Shown: positions 4,632 through 5,114 of the stretch, in pieces
Layout of the letters: each line of letters opens with the position of its first letter
Numbering within the stretch: position 1 is the stretch's first letter
Assembly (NCBI GenBank): GCA_041624375.1
Contig: JBFJVD010000215.1
Coordinates: forward strand, 1-5,114
Origin: JBFJVD01 sp041624375
GTDB lineage: Bacteria; Chloroflexota; Anaerolineae; Anaerolineales; E44-bin32
DNA length: 5,114 nucleotides
Direction of reading: 5' to 3'
The notes under the pieces: generated by a model
Told to the model about the DNA's origin: nothing
The model's database searches: none
Seen by the model: the letters and a program-made list of their open reading frames with translations, nothing else
Made by a program: the position numbers and the translations under genes

Positions 4632-5114
4632 CTACCAGCCCGCGATCAGACTGCCCACTGCCGATTCGAGCAGCGCAGACCAGGTGGCGTCTTCATGCCC
4701 GCCCGGGACGATGACAAACCCAACCGACGCGCCCCGGGCTTCAAAAATTGCCACTAAACGGCGGGTTTCGGGAAGCGCCCAGTCAGAGTCGCCAGCCGCT
4801 AAATAGAGAACGTCCGGGAAATCCTGCGACTGTTCGGCAAGAAGGAAGGGATCATAAGCCGACCGTGGATAGTTCACAGCCAGTGAGGGGCTCAGGGCTC
4901 CAACGCGGCTCAGGACGCCCGGATTGCGCAGTCCGATCTCAAGCGCCCAGATCCCGCCCCGCGAGATTCCGGCCAGCGCACGATACGCCGATTCGCTTCG
5001 AATGGGAAAGTCAGCTTCCATCGCCGGTATCAGGCCTTCAAGAAATTCGGTCTCGTAGGATCCCGGTCCACCGTCGCTGCTGCTGAACAGCGGCTCCGGC
5101 ACGCGCGGCAGAAC
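4632..5114 (-). CDS. Alpha/beta-hydrolase, esterase D-like (C-terminal part, cut by window edge)
   Basis: 160 codons are visible and the frame stays open to the right edge, so the N-terminus is missing. The fold is that of the putative esterase family (esterase D, enterochelin esterase Fes, antigen 85). Seen in the visible fragment: a nucleophile elbow GISRGG with Ser51; a candidate acid in LYLAAGDSDW (Asp109 or Asp111); and the catalytic His140 in VPGGHEDATW, matching the usual GGH-x4-W ending. The segment before the nucleophile, ETEFLEGLIPAMEADFPI, is the normal run-up in this family. An ester-hydrolysing role is likely; the substrate is unknown. A GTG at 5102 is probably an internal Val, since codons before it (VLPR) continue in frame with a family-like reading. 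Whether the protein is secreted cannot be judged without the N-terminus. Confidence 0.9.
   Translation of the reverse strand, partial: VLPRVPEPLFSSSDGGPGSYETEFLEGLIPAMEADFPIRSESAYRALAGISRGGIWALEIGLRNPGVLSRVGALSPSLAVNYPRSAYDPFLLAEQSQDFPDVLYLAAGDSDWALPETRRLVAIFEARGASVGFVIVPGGHEDATWSALLESAVGSLIAGW

Noticed and set aside
4632..5102. GTG at 5102 as the true start of the esterase
   Set aside because: The frame is open to the window edge with family-like residues, and a complete esterase of this family needs a larger N-terminal part before the nucleophile.

Overview
The window comes from a GC-rich bacterial chromosome. The best guess is Chloroflexota (Anaerolineae-like). The main hint is a membrane-anchored LysM protein whose linkers are rich in Thr-Pro, a style common in that phylum; strong GGAGG ribosome binding sites and a likely leaderless gene fit but are not specific. 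No ribosomal gene or other firm taxonomic marker is present, so this placement is inference.

Layout. Positions 1-2226, minus strand: an export operon of MacAB/LolCDE type, read right to left. It holds a membrane-anchored HlyD/MacA-like adaptor (802-2226), a MacB/LolD-like ATPase (119-799) and the first 19 codons of an FtsX/MacB-type permease that runs off the left edge (1-58). Positions 2227-2539: a 313-base divergent intergenic region, unusually full of signals. It contains a perfect TGTGA-N6-TCACA CRP/FNR-type palindrome with flanking half-sites, a -10 box for the export operon overlapped by a second palindrome, a possible plus-strand promoter, a run of hairpins ending in a 12-bp terminator, and a TATAAT box six bases from the next start codon. 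Positions 2540-3721, plus strand: queG, epoxyqueuosine reductase, with complete Fe-S motifs. Positions 3824-4522, minus strand: a single-pass membrane protein with two LysM domains, convergent with queG and followed by its own terminator (3770-3802). Positions 4632-5114, minus strand: the C-terminal part of an esterase-D-like alpha/beta hydrolase, cut by the right edge.

How the parts fit. The three export genes should act as one tripartite ABC system, with the adaptor and ATPase translationally coupled. The divergent region could tie export to a CRP/FNR-family regulator. queG carries out the last step of queuosine synthesis on tRNA and has no visible functional link to its neighbours. The LysM protein probably binds cell-wall glycan; the esterase upstream may or may not share its transcript.

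The most interesting item is a candidate small RNA at about 2385-2493. It has an isolated terminator with no gene upstream of it on that strand. Just before the terminator, a perfect 6-bp stem displays an 11-base pyrimidine loop containing CCTCCTT, the same sequence as the anti-Shine-Dalgarno of 16S rRNA. This would suit an RNA that masks ribosome binding sites, but no expression or conservation evidence is available here.
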